Of a stretch of DNA of 64,000 nt, positions 1 to 8,126 are shown piece by piece; the first letter of the stretch is position 1, and the number at the start of each line of letters is the position of its first letter. The notes below the pieces were generated by a model, which worked only from the letters and a program-made list of their open reading frames with translations, did no database searches and was not told the origin of the DNA. The position numbers were made by a program, and so were the translations under genes. The stretch lies in NCBI RefSeq assembly GCF_040947875.1, contig NZ_JBFRXN010000001.1:806001-870000 (forward strand), in the 5' to 3' direction. Origin of the DNA: Pseudomonas sp. MYb118 (GTDB lineage Bacteria; Pseudomonadota; Gammaproteobacteria; Pseudomonadales; Pseudomonadaceae).

Positions 1-93
1 GACGAACAGGTCCAGGGCCAGCATCGCCAGCACGAAGACGACGAAGGCGCCCCACATCCAGGGTTCGCCGATGTTGATGTGCGTGGCTGGCAT
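1..93 (-). CDS. TerC/Alx-family integral membrane protein (N-terminal fragment)
   Basis: Only the first 31 codons are inside the window; the rest lies to the left. The reading frame starts at an ATG complementary to 91-93 and gives a short polar start followed by a membrane segment of the pattern EPWMWGAFVVFVLAMLALDL. The W-x-x-F and LDL(F/L) pattern is typical of the start of TerC/Alx membrane proteins, which are linked to tellurite resistance and to Mn2+ export during metalation of exported proteins. The call rests on this short stretch only; another polytopic membrane protein cannot be excluded. Confidence 0.6.
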   Translation of the reverse strand, partial: MPATHINIGEPWMWGAFVVFVLAMLALDLFV

Positions 94-221
94 GGCGTTC
101 TCCCGATCTGGACAGTGTGTGGGTCGACGGGGTCATGCTAGCGAAGGGATAGAGCTTGCGAAAAATCGTTTATTTCGTCGGGATGTTTCGGTTTTTCCGA
201 AGTATCAGATTTCCACCCGGC

Positions 222-317
222 CCCTGTAGGAGCGAGCTTGCTCGCGATGAGGCCCTTTCAGCCAGCATCGATGCTGCCTGACCCGCCGCTATCGCGAGCA
301 AGCTCGCTCCTACAGGG
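222..317. repeat. REP pair (REPIN), T subtype
   Basis: Two inverted REP arms: TGTAGGAGCGAGCTTGCTCG on the left and its complement, ending in CTCGCTCCTACAGG, on the right, about 50 bases apart. It lies between the TerC-like gene and the terminator of the ABC operon. Confidence 0.95.
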
Positions 318-344
318 GGGGAGATGGGGGGGAAATATCGGGGG

Positions 345-380
345 CAAAAAAAGACCGCCACAACCCGACGTTGTGGCGGC
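345..380 (-). terminator. Rho-independent terminator of the polyamine-type ABC operon
   Basis: Read on the minus strand, a perfect 10-bp stem (CCGCCACAAC / GTTGTGGCGG, 355-379) with a 5-base loop is followed directly by a run of seven T (A residues at 346-352). It lies 20 bases past the stop codon of the ATPase gene. Confidence 0.92.
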
Positions 381-399
381 CCGAAGGTGACTCTGTGGA

Positions 400-1554
400 T
401 CAGTGTGCGCCAGCGGCCTTGTTCAGGTCGCTTTCCGCCCACTCGGTGTACACGCAGGCATCGGCGGTGGCCCAGCGCACGCGCACCGGATCACCGGCCT
501 TGAGCGGCATGCCGGCGGCCGAGAGCGCCTTGACCGTCATCGAGGTGCCGCCCAGGGTTTTCACCGTGCAGGTCTGGCTTTCGCCGAGGAACAGCACTTC
601 ACCGACAATCGCCGAGACTTCGTTCCAGCCCGCCGCCAGGGGTTCCTGCGCGGCCTGTTCAACACTCAACGCCAGGGCTTTTTCCGGACGCACCATCAGC
701 AGCACATCCTGCTCGTTCTGCAACCCTGAGGTCAGGCGGATCGACAGCGCCTGGCCTTCGAACGAAGCGGCCGCGTTGCCCTGGGCCTTGAGCTTGAGGA
801 AGTTCGAGTTGCCGAGGAACGACGCGACGAACGCGTTCGGCGGGTTCTGGTACAGGTCAAAACCGGTGCCCAGGCCAACGATCTTGCCGTGGCTGAAGAT
901 GGCGATGCGCTGGGACAGGCGCATGGCTTCTTCCTGGTCGTGGGTCACGTAGACGATGGTGATGCCCAGGCGCCGGTGCAGTTGGCGCAGTTCGTCCTGC
1001 AGGTCTTCACGCAGTTTTTTGTCCAGCGCGCCGAGGGGTTCGTCCATCAGCAGGATGCGAGGTTCGTACACCAGCGCCCGGGCGATGGCGACCCGTTGCT
1101 GCTGGCCGCCGGACAGTTGCGAAGGGCGGCGGTGGGCGAACTGTTCCAGTTGCACCAGCTTGAGCATGGCATCGACCCGGCGCTCGCGCTCGGCGCTGTC
1201 GAGCTTGCGGATCGCCAGCGGGAAGGCGATGTTGTCGCGCACCGACAGGTGCGGGAACAGCGAGTAACGCTGGAACACCATGCCGATGTCGCGCTTGTGC
1301 GGAGGCACGTTGACCAGGGATTTACCCTGCACCAGGATCTCGCCGCTGGTGGGCGTCTCGAAGCCTGCGAGCATCGACAGGGTGGTACTTTTGCCCGAGC
1401 CGCTGGAGCCGAGGAAGGTGAGGAATTCACCGTCCTTGATGTCCAGGGCGATGTTGTCCACGGCGGCGAATTCGCCGTAGTACTTGTTCAGGTTGCGCAG
1501 GCTTACCAGGGGTTGCTCATTTTGCTGCGCGGTCTCTTTGATCACTGCACTCAT
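400..1554 (-). CDS. ABC transporter ATP-binding protein, spermidine/putrescine (PotA) type
   Basis: Cytoplasmic ATPase subunit of a PotABCD-like importer, 384 residues. Walker A GSSGSGKST (about 49-57), Q-loop at VFQ (about 93-95), signature LSGGQ (147-151) and Walker B ILLMDEP (about 168-173) are all intact. The last third is a TOBE-type regulatory domain, as in PotA, CysA and FbpC. I chose the ATG at 1554 because AGGAG sits five bases upstream; a longer frame reaches 1587 but would overlap the permease gene. It is the last gene of a four-gene operon (binding protein, two permeases, ATPase) and is followed by a strong terminator. Substrate unknown; the family takes up polyamines and other small cations or acids. 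Confidence 0.93.
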   Translation of the reverse strand: MSAVIKETAQQNEQPLVSLRNLNKYYGEFAAVDNIALDIKDGEFLTFLGSSGSGKSTTLSMLAGFETPTSGEILVQGKSLVNVPPHKRDIGMVFQRYSLFPHLSVRDNIAFPLAIRKLDSAERERRVDAMLKLVQLEQFAHRRPSQLSGGQQQRVAIARALVYEPRILLMDEPLGALDKKLREDLQDELRQLHRRLGITIVYVTHDQEEAMRLSQRIAIFSHGKIVGLGTGFDLYQNPPNAFVASFLGNSNFLKLKAQGNAAASFEGQALSIRLTSGLQNEQDVLLMVRPEKALALSVEQAAQEPLAAGWNEVSAIVGEVLFLGESQTCTVKTLGGTSMTVKALSAAGMPLKAGDPVRVRWATADACVYTEWAESDLNKAAGAH

Positions 1555-1570
1555 GTCGTTCTCCTGGCGC

Positions 1571-2380
1571 TCAAGCGCTGATTTCATTGCGCCGGCGAAG
1601 GGCGGCGGCGATCACCATGACCAATACCGAGAGGCCGATCAGCAGCGTCGAGGCGACGGCGATCACAGGCGTCAGGTCCTGGCGCAGGGTGGTCCACATT
1701 TTCACGGGAAGGGTCTGCAACGTCGGGCTGGCCATCATCACGCTCAGCACCACTTCGTCCCACGAGACGAGGAAGGCGAAGAGGGCGCCGGCGACCATGC
1801 CGGGGCGGATCGCCGGGAACGTCACCTTGAACACCGCTTGCAGGCGCGAGGCCCCGCAGATCACCGCCGCGTCTTCGATCGACTGGTCGAACAGCTTCAG
1901 CGAGTTGATGATCGAGATGATGGTGAACGGCAGCGCGACGATCACATGGCTGACCACGAAGGCGAACATCGTCCCGGTGTAGCCGAGCTTGAGGAACAGC
2001 GCGTAGACGGCCACGGCAATGATCACCAGCGGCACGATCATCGGCAGGGTGAACAAGCCGTAGAGCATTTCCCGGCCGGGAAAACGCCCGCGCACCAGGG
2101 CGAATGCGGTCGGCAGGCCCAGGGCCACGGCGAAGAACGTGGTCAGCACCGCGACCTTGAGGCTGGCCATGGCCGCGTTCATCCAGTCGGCGTTGGAGAA
2201 GAACTGGCCGTACCATTTCAGCGTCCAGCCCGGTGGCGGGAACACCAGCCACTGGGAAGAACCGAACGACAGCAGCACGATGAACACGATTGGCAACAGC
2301 AGGAACAGCGCGATCAGGCCCGTGGTGAAATACAGGCCGTAGCGCATGCGCCGGCTCATCGCATTGGGGGTCAGGAGCAT
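1571..2380 (-). CDS. ABC transporter permease, PotC type
   Basis: Inner-membrane permease of 269 residues with about six predicted membrane helices and the BPD_transp_1 coupling loop, seen as EDAAVICGASRLQAVFKVTFP in the last third. Together with the upstream permease it forms the heterodimeric channel of the PotABCD-like importer. It begins 6 bases after the preceding permease stops and ends 16 bases before the ATPase start, so the operon is tight. The family call is secure; the substrate is not visible in the sequence. Confidence 0.92.
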   Translation of the reverse strand: MLLTPNAMSRRMRYGLYFTTGLIALFLLLPIVFIVLLSFGSSQWLVFPPPGWTLKWYGQFFSNADWMNAAMASLKVAVLTTFFAVALGLPTAFALVRGRFPGREMLYGLFTLPMIVPLVIIAVAVYALFLKLGYTGTMFAFVVSHVIVALPFTIISIINSLKLFDQSIEDAAVICGASRLQAVFKVTFPAIRPGMVAGALFAFLVSWDEVVLSVMMASPTLQTLPVKMWTTLRQDLTPVIAVASTLLIGLSVLVMVIAAALRRRNEISA

Positions 2381-2386
2381 GACGGC

Positions 2387-3316
2387 TTACCTCGCGTTGC
2401 TGGCGCCAACCGGGGATTCCGGCTGAAGCTTCAGGTAGAAGTAGAACAGCACCAGCGTGATCACGATCAGCAACGCGGCGCCGGCGCTGGCCAGGCCCCA
2501 GTTGAGGAACGATTGCACCTGCTGGATGATGAACTCGGGCAGCATCATGTTCTGCGCACCGCCCAGCAAAGCGGGGGTGACGTAGTAACCGAGCGACATC
2601 ACGAACACCATCAGGCCACCGGAGAACAGCCCCGGCCGGCACAGCGGCAGGAACACCCGGAAGAAGTTGGTCCAGGGGCTGGCGCCACAGATGGAGCCGG
2701 CCTGCAGGATCATCGGGTCGATGGCCTGCATGGTCGCCTGCAAGGGCAGCACGATGAACGGGATCATGATGTAGCTCATGCCGATCACCACGCCGGTCAG
2801 GTTATGCACCATCTCCAGCGGCTGGTCGATGATGCCCATGGCCATCAGCGCCTTGTTGATCACGCCCGAAGCTTGCAGCAACACCAGCCAGGAGTAGGTG
2901 CGGGCCAGCAGGCTGGTCCACATCGACAGCAGCACGATGTTCAGGATCCAGCGGCCCCAGCCACGCGGCACCAGGGTGATCGCCCAGGCCAGCGGGAAGC
3001 CCAGCAGCAAGCTGAACAGGGTCACCAGGCCCGCCACCGAAAAGGTGTTGATCAACACCCGGGCGTAGGCGGAGTTGGCGAACAGCTGTTCGTAGTTGCC
3101 CAGCCCCGGTACCGGTTCGAGCACGCCGCGCAGCAGCAGGCCGATCAGCGGCGCGAGGAAGAACAGGCCGAGGAACAGCAGGGCCGGGATCAGGTTGCTC
3201 GAACCGCGCCAGCGCTGGGCCAGGCTTGGCGCCTGGTTGGCCAGCGCCGCTTTGCCGGATGCCGCACCGAGGGCGCCGGAGGCGCTCCCGGTTGGCGAGG
3301 ATGCCGTCATTTTCAT
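2387..3316 (-). CDS. ABC transporter permease, PotB type
   Basis: Inner-membrane permease, 309 residues from the chosen start. A cytoplasmic Ser/Gly/Ala-rich N-terminus of about 40 residues precedes the first membrane helix (ALLFLGLFFLAPLIGLLL), followed by five more helices and the coupling loop around AGSICGASPWTNFFRVFLPL. The ATG at 3316 shares ATGA with the stop codon of the binding-protein gene, which suggests translational coupling; ATGs at 3337 and 3310 are alternatives. Partner of the PotC-type permease immediately downstream. Confidence 0.9.
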   Translation of the reverse strand: MKMTASSPTGSASGALGAASGKAALANQAPSLAQRWRGSSNLIPALLFLGLFFLAPLIGLLLRGVLEPVPGLGNYEQLFANSAYARVLINTFSVAGLVTLFSLLLGFPLAWAITLVPRGWGRWILNIVLLSMWTSLLARTYSWLVLLQASGVINKALMAMGIIDQPLEMVHNLTGVVIGMSYIMIPFIVLPLQATMQAIDPMILQAGSICGASPWTNFFRVFLPLCRPGLFSGGLMVFVMSLGYYVTPALLGGAQNMMLPEFIIQQVQSFLNWGLASAGAALLIVITLVLFYFYLKLQPESPVGASNAR

Positions 3317-4338
3317 TTGACCAGCCATTCGTTCCACCGTGTCGCGATGGCTTGACCGTTCTTGGCCCAGTACGCGAAATCAAGAGTGATTTGATCCTTG
3401 GCATAAGCGGTCGGCAGGTTAGGTGCCAGCACCGAATCCAGGCGCGCCACGCTGTCGACGTTGACCGGGGCATAGGCGGTCAGGTTGGAGAAGTCTGCCT
3501 GTCCCTTGGCGCTGCTCGCATTGGCCAGGAATTTCATGGCCGCTTCCTTGTTTTTCGAGCCCTTCGGTACGACCAGGATGTCGGCCATGACCAGGTTCTG
3601 TTTCCAGCTCACGCCCACCGGAGCACCGTCTTCCTGCAGGGCATGGATACGGCCGTTCCAGAACTGGCCCATGCTCGCTTCACCGGAGGCCAGCAGTTGC
3701 TGCGACTGCGCGCCGCCGCCCCACCAGACGATGTCTTTCTTGATGGTGTCGAGTTTCTTGAAGGCGCGGTCCAGGTCCAGCGGGTAGAGCTTGTCAGCCG
3801 CGACGCCGTCAGCCAGCAAGGCCAGTTCCAGCACGCCAGGGCTTGGCCATTTGTAGAGGGCGCGTTTGCCAGGGTAGGTCTTGGTGTCGAAGAGGGCGGA
3901 CCAGTCCTGAGGCTTGCTCGCGCCGAGCTTGCCTTCGTTGTAGCCGAGCACGAAGGAGAAGAAGAACGAGCCGACGCCGTGATCGGAGACGAAACGCGGG
4001 TCGATCTTGTCGCGCTGGATGACCGAGAAATCGAGGGGTTCGAGCAGGCCTTCGGAGGCGGCGCGCAGGGCAAAGTCGGCTTCGACGTCGACCACGTCCC
4101 ACTGCACGTTGCCGCTCTCGACCATGGCCTTGAGTTTGCCGTAGTCGGTCGGGCCATCCTGGACCACGGTGATGCCGGTGGCCTTGCTGAACGGGTCGGC
4201 CCAGGCCTGCTTCTGCGCATCCTGGGTGCTACCGCCCCAGCTGACGAAGTTGACGCTTTCGGCAGCCATCGACGCCTGGCTGGTCACGCTCAGCAGTCCC
4301 GCAAGAAATACCGCGGTTGCACGTTTGTTCAACACCAT
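3313..4338 (-). CDS. Periplasmic binding protein of the PotABCD-like ABC importer
   Basis: 341 residues with a Sec signal peptide (basic start, hydrophobic AVFLAGLLSVTSQ, cleavage after SMAA). The mature protein begins ESVNFVSWGGS and looks like the PotD/PotF/SBP_bac_8 fold, with typical segments YGKLKAMVESG and WDVVDVE. It captures the substrate in the periplasm for the two permeases. First gene of the operon; the leader carries an ACAACAAT stretch close to the start and a palindromic operator about 100 bases upstream (4434-4458) that matches sites before other genes of this block, so uptake is probably induced together with the catabolic genes. Confidence 0.92.
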   Translation of the reverse strand: MVLNKRATAVFLAGLLSVTSQASMAAESVNFVSWGGSTQDAQKQAWADPFSKATGITVVQDGPTDYGKLKAMVESGNVQWDVVDVEADFALRAASEGLLEPLDFSVIQRDKIDPRFVSDHGVGSFFFSFVLGYNEGKLGASKPQDWSALFDTKTYPGKRALYKWPSPGVLELALLADGVAADKLYPLDLDRAFKKLDTIKKDIVWWGGGAQSQQLLASGEASMGQFWNGRIHALQEDGAPVGVSWKQNLVMADILVVPKGSKNKEAAMKFLANASSAKGQADFSNLTAYAPVNVDSVARLDSVLAPNLPTAYAKDQITLDFAYWAKNGQAIATRWNEWLVK

Positions 4339-4433
4339 TTTTACGCCCTCATTGTTGTGTTTATGAGCGGGGCTTTCATGCCCGCCTATCGGGAGCAGTA
4401 GGTCCGTGCGGCCAGTGATGGTCGTCCGGTCTA

Positions 4434-4458
4434 TGGAATATCATATTATGGTATTCCA
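4434..4458. promoter_or_regulatory. Putative GntR (FCD) operator upstream of the ABC operon
   Basis: A perfect 7-bp inverted repeat TGGAATA / TATTCCA with an 11-base spacer. Read on the minus strand it contains ATACCATAATA, the same core found at 5797-5814 and 13222-13238. It also contains TGGTATTCCA, close to the TGGTATACCA palindrome typical of FCD-type GntR proteins. It lies 96-120 bases before the binding-protein start. Confidence 0.6.
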
Positions 4459-4546
4459 AACTTTGTGCAAGCATTTTGCCTTACCGGCTATCCGCTGAGC
4501 CTGATTTTTTTCTTTGATCTGTATTGCCTTCCAGACACACCATTGC

Positions 4547-4641
4547 CCCCTGTAGGAGCGAGCTTGCTCGCGATGAGGGAGTGTCAGTCGGACAGCTTGG
4601 CCTGACACACCGCTATCGCGGGCAAGCCCGCTCCTACAGGG
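4547..4641. repeat. REP pair (REPIN), T subtype with a diverged right arm
   Basis: Left arm TGTAGGAGCGAGCTTGCTCG; right arm GGCAAGCCCGCTCCTACAGG differs at two stem positions. It lies between the ABC operon promoter region and the 3' end of the RibB-like gene. With the operator at 4434-4458 it accounts for most of the 315-base gene-free stretch 4339-4653. Confidence 0.93.
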
Positions 4642-4653
4642 GATAGCGTCGAG

Positions 4654-5763
4654 TCATCCGGTAAACGCAATACTCTCCACCACCTCCAGGTCATACCCGG
4701 TCAAACCCGCATACTTGAGCGGCGGGCCCAGGTGCCGCAGTTTGCCGACGCCGAGGTTCTGCAAAATCTGCGCGCCCGTGCCCACTTCAGAATAGATCCG
4801 CGACTGCGAACGGCTGAACTGGCGGGGCGGCTGGGTCAGTTGCGGCACGCGTTCGAGCAGCGCCTGGGAGGATTCGTGGTTGGCCAGCACCACCACCACG
4901 CCACGACCTTCCTCGGCCACGCGTTGCAGGGCGGCCCACAGGGTCCAGTTGCTCGGGCCGCTGTATTCGGCGCCGACCAGGTCGCGCAGCGGGTCGATGA
5001 CGTGCACGCGCACCAGGGTCGGCTCTTCGCGGCGCAATTCGCCCATGACCATGGCCATGTGGACACCGCCTTCGATGCGATCCTCGAAAGTAATCAGACG
5101 AAAGGTGCCGTGCACTGTCGGCAACTCGCGTTCACCGATGCGCACCACCGTGTGCTCGTTGCTCAGGCGGTAGTGGATCAGGTCGGCGATGGTGCCGATC
5201 TTGATTCCGTGCTTGCGCGCGAACACCTCGAGGTCGGGGCGGCGGGCCATGGTGCCGTCGTCGTTCATCACTTCGACGATCACCGAGGCGGGGGTGAACC
5301 CGGCCAGGCGCGCCAGGTCGCAGCCGGCTTCGGTGTGGCCGGCACGGGTCAGCACGCCGCCTTCTCGGGCGCGCAGCGGGAAGATGTGCCCGGGCTGGAC
5401 GATATCGGCGGCGGTGGCGCCGGCGGTGACGGCGGCGGCCACGGTGCGGGCGCGGTCTGCGGCGGAGATGCCGGTGGTGACACCGACGGCGGCTTCGATG
5501 GACACGGTGAAGGCGGTGCTGAACACGCTGCCGTTGCTCGGCACCATCTGCTCAAGGCCCAGGCGCTGGCAGTGCTCGTCGGTCAGGGTCAGGCAGATCA
5601 GGCCGCGCGCTTCACGGGCCATGAAGCTGATGGCCTCGGGTGTGCAGCGGTCGGCGGCGAGCAGCAGGTCGCCTTCGTTTTCGCGATCCTCGTCGTCCAC
5701 CAGGAGCACCATCTTGCCCTGGCGGTAGTCTTCGATGATTTCTTCGATGCTGTTGAACGCCAT
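4654..5763 (-). CDS. RibB-like 3,4-dihydroxy-2-butanone-4-phosphate synthase with a degenerate GTP cyclohydrolase II-like C-terminus
   Basis: 369 residues. The N-terminal half carries the DHBP synthase signature [10 protein letters not shown] (23-32) and later [10 protein letters not shown] and RAGHTEA, as expected for the enzyme that converts ribulose 5-phosphate to formate and the 4-carbon riboflavin precursor. The C-terminal part aligns in outline with RibA (PTLVRVH) but continues IDPLRDLV, so the zinc-binding cysteines of GTP cyclohydrolase II are absent; Pseudomonas RibB proteins commonly have such a tail. The ATG at 5763 was chosen because the operator at 5797-5814 must lie outside the gene and GAGAG precedes it. 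There is no rib operon or FMN riboswitch nearby, so it is probably an extra copy dedicated to this locus. Confidence 0.85.
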   Translation of the reverse strand: MAFNSIEEIIEDYRQGKMVLLVDDEDRENEGDLLLAADRCTPEAISFMAREARGLICLTLTDEHCQRLGLEQMVPSNGSVFSTAFTVSIEAAVGVTTGISAADRARTVAAAVTAGATAADIVQPGHIFPLRAREGGVLTRAGHTEAGCDLARLAGFTPASVIVEVMNDDGTMARRPDLEVFARKHGIKIGTIADLIHYRLSNEHTVVRIGERELPTVHGTFRLITFEDRIEGGVHMAMVMGELRREEPTLVRVHVIDPLRDLVGAEYSGPSNWTLWAALQRVAEEGRGVVVVLANHESSQALLERVPQLTQPPRQFSRSQSRIYSEVGTGAQILQNLGVGKLRHLGPPLKYAGLTGYDLEVVESIAFTG

Positions 5764-5796
5764 GATGTAACTCTCGATGTGGGGTGGAGATATTTG

Positions 5797-5814
5797 TGGT
5801 ATACCATAATACCA
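5797..5814. promoter_or_regulatory. Putative GntR (FCD) operator between the divergent RibB-like and DUF1330 genes
   Basis: TGGTATACCATAATACCA: a 10-bp perfect palindrome TGGTATACCA overlapping a 6-bp inverted repeat TGGTAT/ATACCA. It lies 34 bases before the RibB-like start and 20 bases before the DUF1330 start, so one site could control both. Confidence 0.7.
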
Positions 5815-5833
5815 AATCAACGCAGAGGTCACT

Positions 5834-6130
5834 ATGAAGGCGTACTGGATAGCTCACGTGGATGTCACCGATCCCGATCAATACAGCCAATACACCCAGC
5901 GCGCGCCCGCGGCCTTCGCGCTTTACGGCGGTCGGCTGCTGGCCCGGGGCGGGCGCAGCCAGGCGATGGAAGGTCGCAAGACGCCGCAGCGCAGCGTGGT
6001 GATCGAGTTCGACACCTACGAGCAGGCGCTGGCCTGCTACCACTCCAGTGAATACCAGGAAGCCAAAGGGCACCGCGAAGGCGTGGCGCGGGCTGAGGTG
6101 ATTATTGTCGAGGGGGTTGCGCCGGTTTAA
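5834..6130 (+). CDS. DUF1330 family protein
   Basis: 98-residue cytoplasmic protein starting MKAYWIAHVDV; segments such as AFALYGGRLLARGG, VVIEFDTYEQALACYHSSEY and the conserved terminal region identify DUF1330, a ferredoxin-like dimeric alpha/beta barrel fold of unknown function. AGAGGT precedes the ATG. It diverges from the RibB-like gene across a shared operator, so it most likely belongs to the same regulon. No catalytic role can be assigned from sequence. Confidence 0.85.
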   Translation: MKAYWIAHVDVTDPDQYSQYTQRAPAAFALYGGRLLARGGRSQAMEGRKTPQRSVVIEFDTYEQALACYHSSEYQEAKGHREGVARAEVIIVEGVAPV

Positions 6131-6174
6131 CGGATGGCGGGGAATCCTGTGGAAGGATCTGCTGTTGAAAAACA

Positions 6175-6270
6175 CCCCTGTGGGAGCGAGCCTGCTCGCG
6201 ATAGCTTAGTGTCAGTAACGAATGTGTCGCCTGATACACCGCTATCGCGAGCAGGCTCGCTCCCACAGTG
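6175..6270. repeat. REP pair (REPIN), G subtype
   Basis: Arms TGTGGGAGCGAGCCTGCTCG and the inverted GAGCAGGCTCGCTCCCACA, about 45 bases apart, between the convergent DUF1330 and Nudix genes. Confidence 0.95.
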
Positions 6271-6330
6271 GGTTTTTCCCACAGGGTCACAGGGTGTTTT
6301 CCCACAGGTCAAAGAAGGGCGCGCAGGGCG

Positions 6331-6894
6331 TCAGCGAATGAAGTGAATCTTCCCGCTATCGTCATTGCCGATGTAGATGCCATACACGCCGGCCTGGCGT
6401 TCTTCGATGTAGCGTTCGAGGATTTGCCGGATGGCGGGGTAGTAGATGCTGTCCCAGGGGATGTCCTCGGGCGCGAAGAATTTGTAGTCGAGGGTTTCCG
6501 GGCCGAACTGGCCCGTGATCTCCAGCGCGACGGCGCGGTAGATGATGTACACCTCGCTGATCTTCGGCACGCTGAAGATCGAGTAGGGCGAGTGGATCTC
6601 CGCGCGCACGCCGCTTTCTTCCCAGACTTCGCGCAGTGCCGCCTGTTCGGTGGTTTCACCGCCTTCCATGAAACCGGCCGGCAGCGTCCAGGTGCCAGGG
6701 CGCGGGGGGATCGCGCGCTGGCACAACAGGTATTTGCCATCCTGCTCGATGATGCAGCCGGCAATGATCTTCGGATTGACGTAATGGATGTAGCCGCAGC
6801 CGCGGCACATCAGGCGCTCGTGCGTATCACCCGGCGGCAGCTGCGACTTGAGGTCGTTGCCACCGCATTTTGGGCAAAAGCTCGGGCTGAACAT
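6331..6894 (-). CDS. Nudix hydrolase with N-terminal zinc ribbon (FAD pyrophosphatase-like)
   Basis: 187 residues. Cysteines C7, C10, C30 and C33 form a zinc ribbon of the Nudix_N_2 type. The Nudix box is complete (G74-x5-E80-x7-R88-E89-x2-E92-E93-x-G95). The layout, with NPKIIAGCIIE and WTLPAGFMEGGE, resembles plant AtNUDX23, an FAD/ADP-ribose pyrophosphohydrolase; FAD or NAD-type dinucleotides are therefore plausible substrates, but specificity is inference. It starts 2 bases after the GntR gene ends and is the last gene of the unit. Its position next to RibB-like and flavin reductase genes supports a flavin-related role. Confidence 0.88.
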   Translation of the reverse strand: MFSPSFCPKCGGNDLKSQLPPGDTHERLMCRGCGYIHYVNPKIIAGCIIEQDGKYLLCQRAIPPRPGTWTLPAGFMEGGETTEQAALREVWEESGVRAEIHSPYSIFSVPKISEVYIIYRAVALEITGQFGPETLDYKFFAPEDIPWDSIYYPAIRQILERYIEERQAGVYGIYIGNDDSGKIHFIR

Positions 6895-6896
6895 GA

Positions 6897-7649
6897 TCAG
6901 CGACCTATGCGCGGTTCTTTCAGCGCGATGGGCAGGGTGATTTCAGGCGTCGGCCCGGTCTCTTCCTGCTTGCGCTTGAGGTATTCCATCGCCACGGCGG
7001 CCGCGGCACGCACGTGATCGACGCAGGCCTGGTGGGCCACCAGCGGGTCGCCGGCCTTGATCGCCTCGACCATGCGTTCCATTTCCTGGTTGCTGGCGCC
7101 GCGACGGTTTTCCTGGGACACCGAGGTCGCCCGCAGGTAGCTGATGCGCGCCTGCAACTGACGCAGCTGGGTGGCCGCCACGTGGTTGCCCGAACCTTCG
7201 AGCAGCACGTCGTAGAAGCCCTGCACCGAGTCGATCACCTGTTGCAGTTCGCCTTCCTTGAGGGCCTTGCGGTTTTCCTCCAGGGCTTTTTCCAGGGCCT
7301 TGATGTCCTTGGCCTTGGCGCGCAGGGTGAACAGCTGGACGATCAGGCCTTCGAGCACGCAACGCAGTTCGTAGATATCGACGGCATCGTCCAGGGTGAT
7401 GATCGCCACACGCGGGCCCTTGGCGTCGGCGAATTCCACCAGGCCTTCGGATTCGAGGTGGCGCAGGGCTTCGCGAACGGAGGTGCGGCTGACCCCCAGG
7501 CGGTCGCACAGGTCACGCTCGACCAGACGGTCTCCCGGCATGAGCTGGAAGTTCATGATGGCGCTTCGCAGTTTATCCAGCACGATTTCGCGCAGGGTAA
7601 CGGGGTTGCGATTGACCTTGAAGCTGTCGTCGAGTGGCAGGCGTTTCAT
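6897..7649 (-). CDS. GntR-family transcriptional regulator, FCD (FadR-like) subgroup
   Basis: 250 residues. A winged helix-turn-helix occupies about residues 15-85 (ERDLCDRLGVSRTSVREALRHLE); the C-terminal helical FCD effector domain carries the metal-binding histidine/aspartate pattern, including AHQACVDHV. Such proteins usually repress catabolic operons and release DNA on binding an organic acid intermediate. Three FCD-type palindromes in this block (4434-4458, 5797-5814, 13222-13238) are its likely targets. It lies inside the leftward catabolic unit, 87 bases after the CMD gene, so it may autoregulate. Confidence 0.93.
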   Translation of the reverse strand: MKRLPLDDSFKVNRNPVTLREIVLDKLRSAIMNFQLMPGDRLVERDLCDRLGVSRTSVREALRHLESEGLVEFADAKGPRVAIITLDDAVDIYELRCVLEGLIVQLFTLRAKAKDIKALEKALEENRKALKEGELQQVIDSVQGFYDVLLEGSGNHVAATQLRQLQARISYLRATSVSQENRRGASNQEMERMVEAIKAGDPLVAHQACVDHVRAAAAVAMEYLKRKQEETGPTPEITLPIALKEPRIGR

Positions 7650-7736
7650 GGGGTCCGCTCTGAGTGTGGCTGTCCATGCAAAAAGAGCACTCCGACCCCT
7701 TGGTCATCGTGCTCAGTCAATCAAAACAGCCAAAGG

Positions 7737-8126
7737 TTAACTGGAGGCCTCGGCGTCGGCTTCGGCGAACGCTTCACGGGCGAGCCGGAAACTGTCCACG
7801 GCAGCGGGAACACCGCAATAAATACCGACCTGAAGCAGAATTTCGCGTATTTGTTCACGACTCAGCCCGTTACGCAAGGCACCGCGTACATGCAGCTTGA
7901 GTTCGTGTGGCCGGTTGAGGGCCGAAATCATGGCCAAGTTTATCATGCTGCGCTCTTTAAGCGACAAACCCTCGCGACCCCAGACGTGGCCCCAGCAGTA
8001 CTCGGTGACCATCTCCTGCAAGGGCCGGGTGAAGTCGTCGGCGTTCTGGATAGAGCGGTTGACGTAGGCTTCACCGAGCACTTGCGTGCGGATCTTCAGG
8101 CCTTGTTCGTACTTTTCGTTACTCAT
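7737..8126 (-). CDS. Carboxymuconolactone decarboxylase (CMD/PcaC) family protein
   Basis: 129 residues, all-helical CMD family with the segments TEYCWGHVWGREGL, LKERSMINLAMISAL, ELKLHVRGALRNG and EILLQVGIYCGVPA typical of PcaC-like proteins. True PcaC opens the lactone route of protocatechuate breakdown, but no other pca genes are nearby, so the substrate is different or unknown. The start codon overlaps the stop of the SSADH-like gene by 4 bases, so the two are co-translated and probably act on consecutive intermediates. Confidence 0.9.
   Translation of the reverse strand: MSNEKYEQGLKIRTQVLGEAYVNRSIQNADDFTRPLQEMVTEYCWGHVWGREGLSLKERSMINLAMISALNRPHELKLHVRGALRNGLSREQIREILLQVGIYCGVPAAVDSFRLAREAFAEADAEASS

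Noticed and set aside
1484..3355. Plus-strand frame of 623 codons across the ABC permease genes
   Set aside because: Antisense shadow, low-complexity His/Gln/Arg-rich product, covering three genes with clear motifs.
4654..5763. Bifunctional RibBA call
   Set aside because: The C-terminal part lacks the zinc-binding cysteines of GTP cyclohydrolase II; only the DHBP synthase half is supported.
5764..5833. FMN riboswitch before the RibB-like gene
   Set aside because: Only 70 bases are available and they hold a GntR-type palindrome; there is no RFN-like set of helices.
6102..6346. Short frames within the REP pair, with peptides such as GASLLAI or CGSEPARDS
   Set aside because: The same peptides arise at every REP pair in the window; they are translations of the repeat, not genes.
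7737..8126. PcaC of the protocatechuate pathway
   Set aside because: No other pca gene nearby and the partner is an SSADH-like gene; only the CMD family level is supported.
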